Made by a program: the position numbers and the translations under genes. DNA of 64,000 nucleotides from 0-14-0-80-60-11 sp049322355 (GTDB lineage Bacteria > Desulfobacterota > Desulfobaccia > Desulfobaccales > 0-14-0-80-60-11): assembly GCA_049322355.1 (NCBI GenBank), contig JBMORG010000027.1, positions 186,001 to 250,000 of the forward strand, written 5' to 3'. Below, one piece after another: positions 63,565-64,000 of the stretch. Every line of letters begins with the position of its first letter. Within the stretch, counting starts at the first letter, position 1. The notes beneath the pieces are model-generated. The model saw nothing but the letters and a program-made list of their open reading frames with translations. It was not told the origin of the DNA and searched no databases.

Positions 63565-64000
63565 ATGGCGCATCATGAGCATACCCAGGGTGAAAAAGTT
63601 ACCGGAACTCCGGCGAGCGGACTGGTGGTTCCCGAGAAGCCTACTATTCTCTATATAGAAGGGGACGGCACCGGACCGGATATCTGGCGGGCCACCCGGC
63701 CGGTGCTGGATGCCGCGGTGGCCAAGGCCTATGGCCACGGCAAAGGCATCCATTGGCAGGAAGTTTTGGCCGGAGAAAAGGCCTTCAAGCTAAGCCGCAG
63801 TTATTTGCCGGTGGAAACCCTGACGGACCTCAGGGAATATCGGGTAGCTCTAAAAGGACCTCTGACCACCCCCATCGGCGGGGGTTTTAGATCCCTAAAC
63901 GTGACCCTGCGCCAGGTGCTGGACCTTTATGCCTGCATCCGCCCGGTGCGCTATTATGCCGGCGTCCCCAGCCCTTTAAAAGAGCCCGAAAAAATCGATA
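63565..64000 (+). CDS. icd: Isocitrate dehydrogenase, NADP type (partial, 3' end outside window)
   Basis: The first 145 residues of Icd. AGAGG lies six bases before ATG 63565. The N-terminal ILYIEGDGTGPDIWRATRPVLDAAV and WQEVLAGEKAF match. LKGPLTTPIGGGFRSLNVTLRQ holds the Ser-x-Asn isocitrate site, and YACIRPVRYYAGVPSPLKEPE follows. This is the E. coli-like homodimeric NADP enzyme, making 2-oxoglutarate and NADPH. Its end lies beyond position 64000. Confidence 0.95.
   Translation, partial: MAHHEHTQGEKVTGTPASGLVVPEKPTILYIEGDGTGPDIWRATRPVLDAAVAKAYGHGKGIHWQEVLAGEKAFKLSRSYLPVETLTDLREYRVALKGPLTTPIGGGFRSLNVTLRQVLDLYACIRPVRYYAGVPSPLKEPEKID

Overview
The window reads as chromosomal DNA of a Gram-negative anaerobe, most likely a deltaproteobacterium (Desulfobacterota). 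This rests on a periplasmic selenocysteine formate dehydrogenase with an NrfD/HybB-type membrane subunit, a Complex I operon, a pyrophosphate-type phosphofructokinase, outer-membrane proteins and lipoproteins, a GatB-type amidotransferase subunit and typical deltaproteobacterial intergenic palindromes. The genus (Desulfobacca-like) is inference only. Most genes are GC-rich; a few AT-rich genes (15.6-17.5 kb, 23.1-23.8 kb, 51.1-52.2 kb) look acquired.

Layout. 1-4.4 kb: leftward nuo operon (nuoA, a fused nuoBCD, nuoE, partial nuoF) with a sigma70-like promoter. 4.75-6.8 kb: a UbiA prenyltransferase and two small membrane proteins, one with a cytochrome-b5-like head. 6.9-20.2 kb: a nearly complete pentose phosphate pathway (tkt, rpiB, tal, a HAD phosphatase, gnd, zwf, pgl, rpe) plus PPi-dependent phosphofructokinase, interrupted by an AT-rich cNMP-binding/coiled-coil/HEAT membrane protein. 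20.3-24.7 kb: an atypical sigma54-type activator and small envelope proteins. 25.4-32.5 kb: a three-gene exopolysaccharide-type module (processive GT2 synthase, TPR/beta-barrel exporter, M48 lipoprotein), whose first gene has its start codon in the loop of a perfect 12-bp hairpin. 32.3-39.1 kb: a cytosolic histidine kinase, a truncated alpha/beta hydrolase, a PK-C-like protein, a 51-codon membrane peptide, polA and two alanine-rich lipoproteins. 39.2-45.1 kb: a leftward group (thi4, gatB, mtnA, L,D-transpeptidase) and rightward thiM-thiE. 45.2-51.1 kb: fabD, rdgB/rph, mutL and miaA. 51.1-57.5 kb: an AT-rich SGNH protein and the fdn operon (Sec-containing alpha subunit, Fe-S subunit, NrfD-like subunit) ended by a strong terminator. 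57.6-64 kb: bcp, a beta-hydroxyacid dehydrogenase, a receptor fragment, an integrase remnant beside tRNA-Ala(CGC), nfu, a SIMPL protein, a PhoU-like protein and the start of icd.

How it fits together. Formate oxidation in the periplasm and NADH oxidation by Complex I would feed the quinone pool. The carbon-metabolism block can route glucose-6-phosphate through an oxidative branch to NADPH and ribose, with a reversible PPi-linked phosphofructokinase connecting to glycolysis/gluconeogenesis. Isocitrate dehydrogenase at the right edge adds a second NADPH source. The most system-like uncharacterised assembly is the synthase / TPR-barrel / M48 module. Repeated intergenic palindromes and low-complexity repeats recur throughout.
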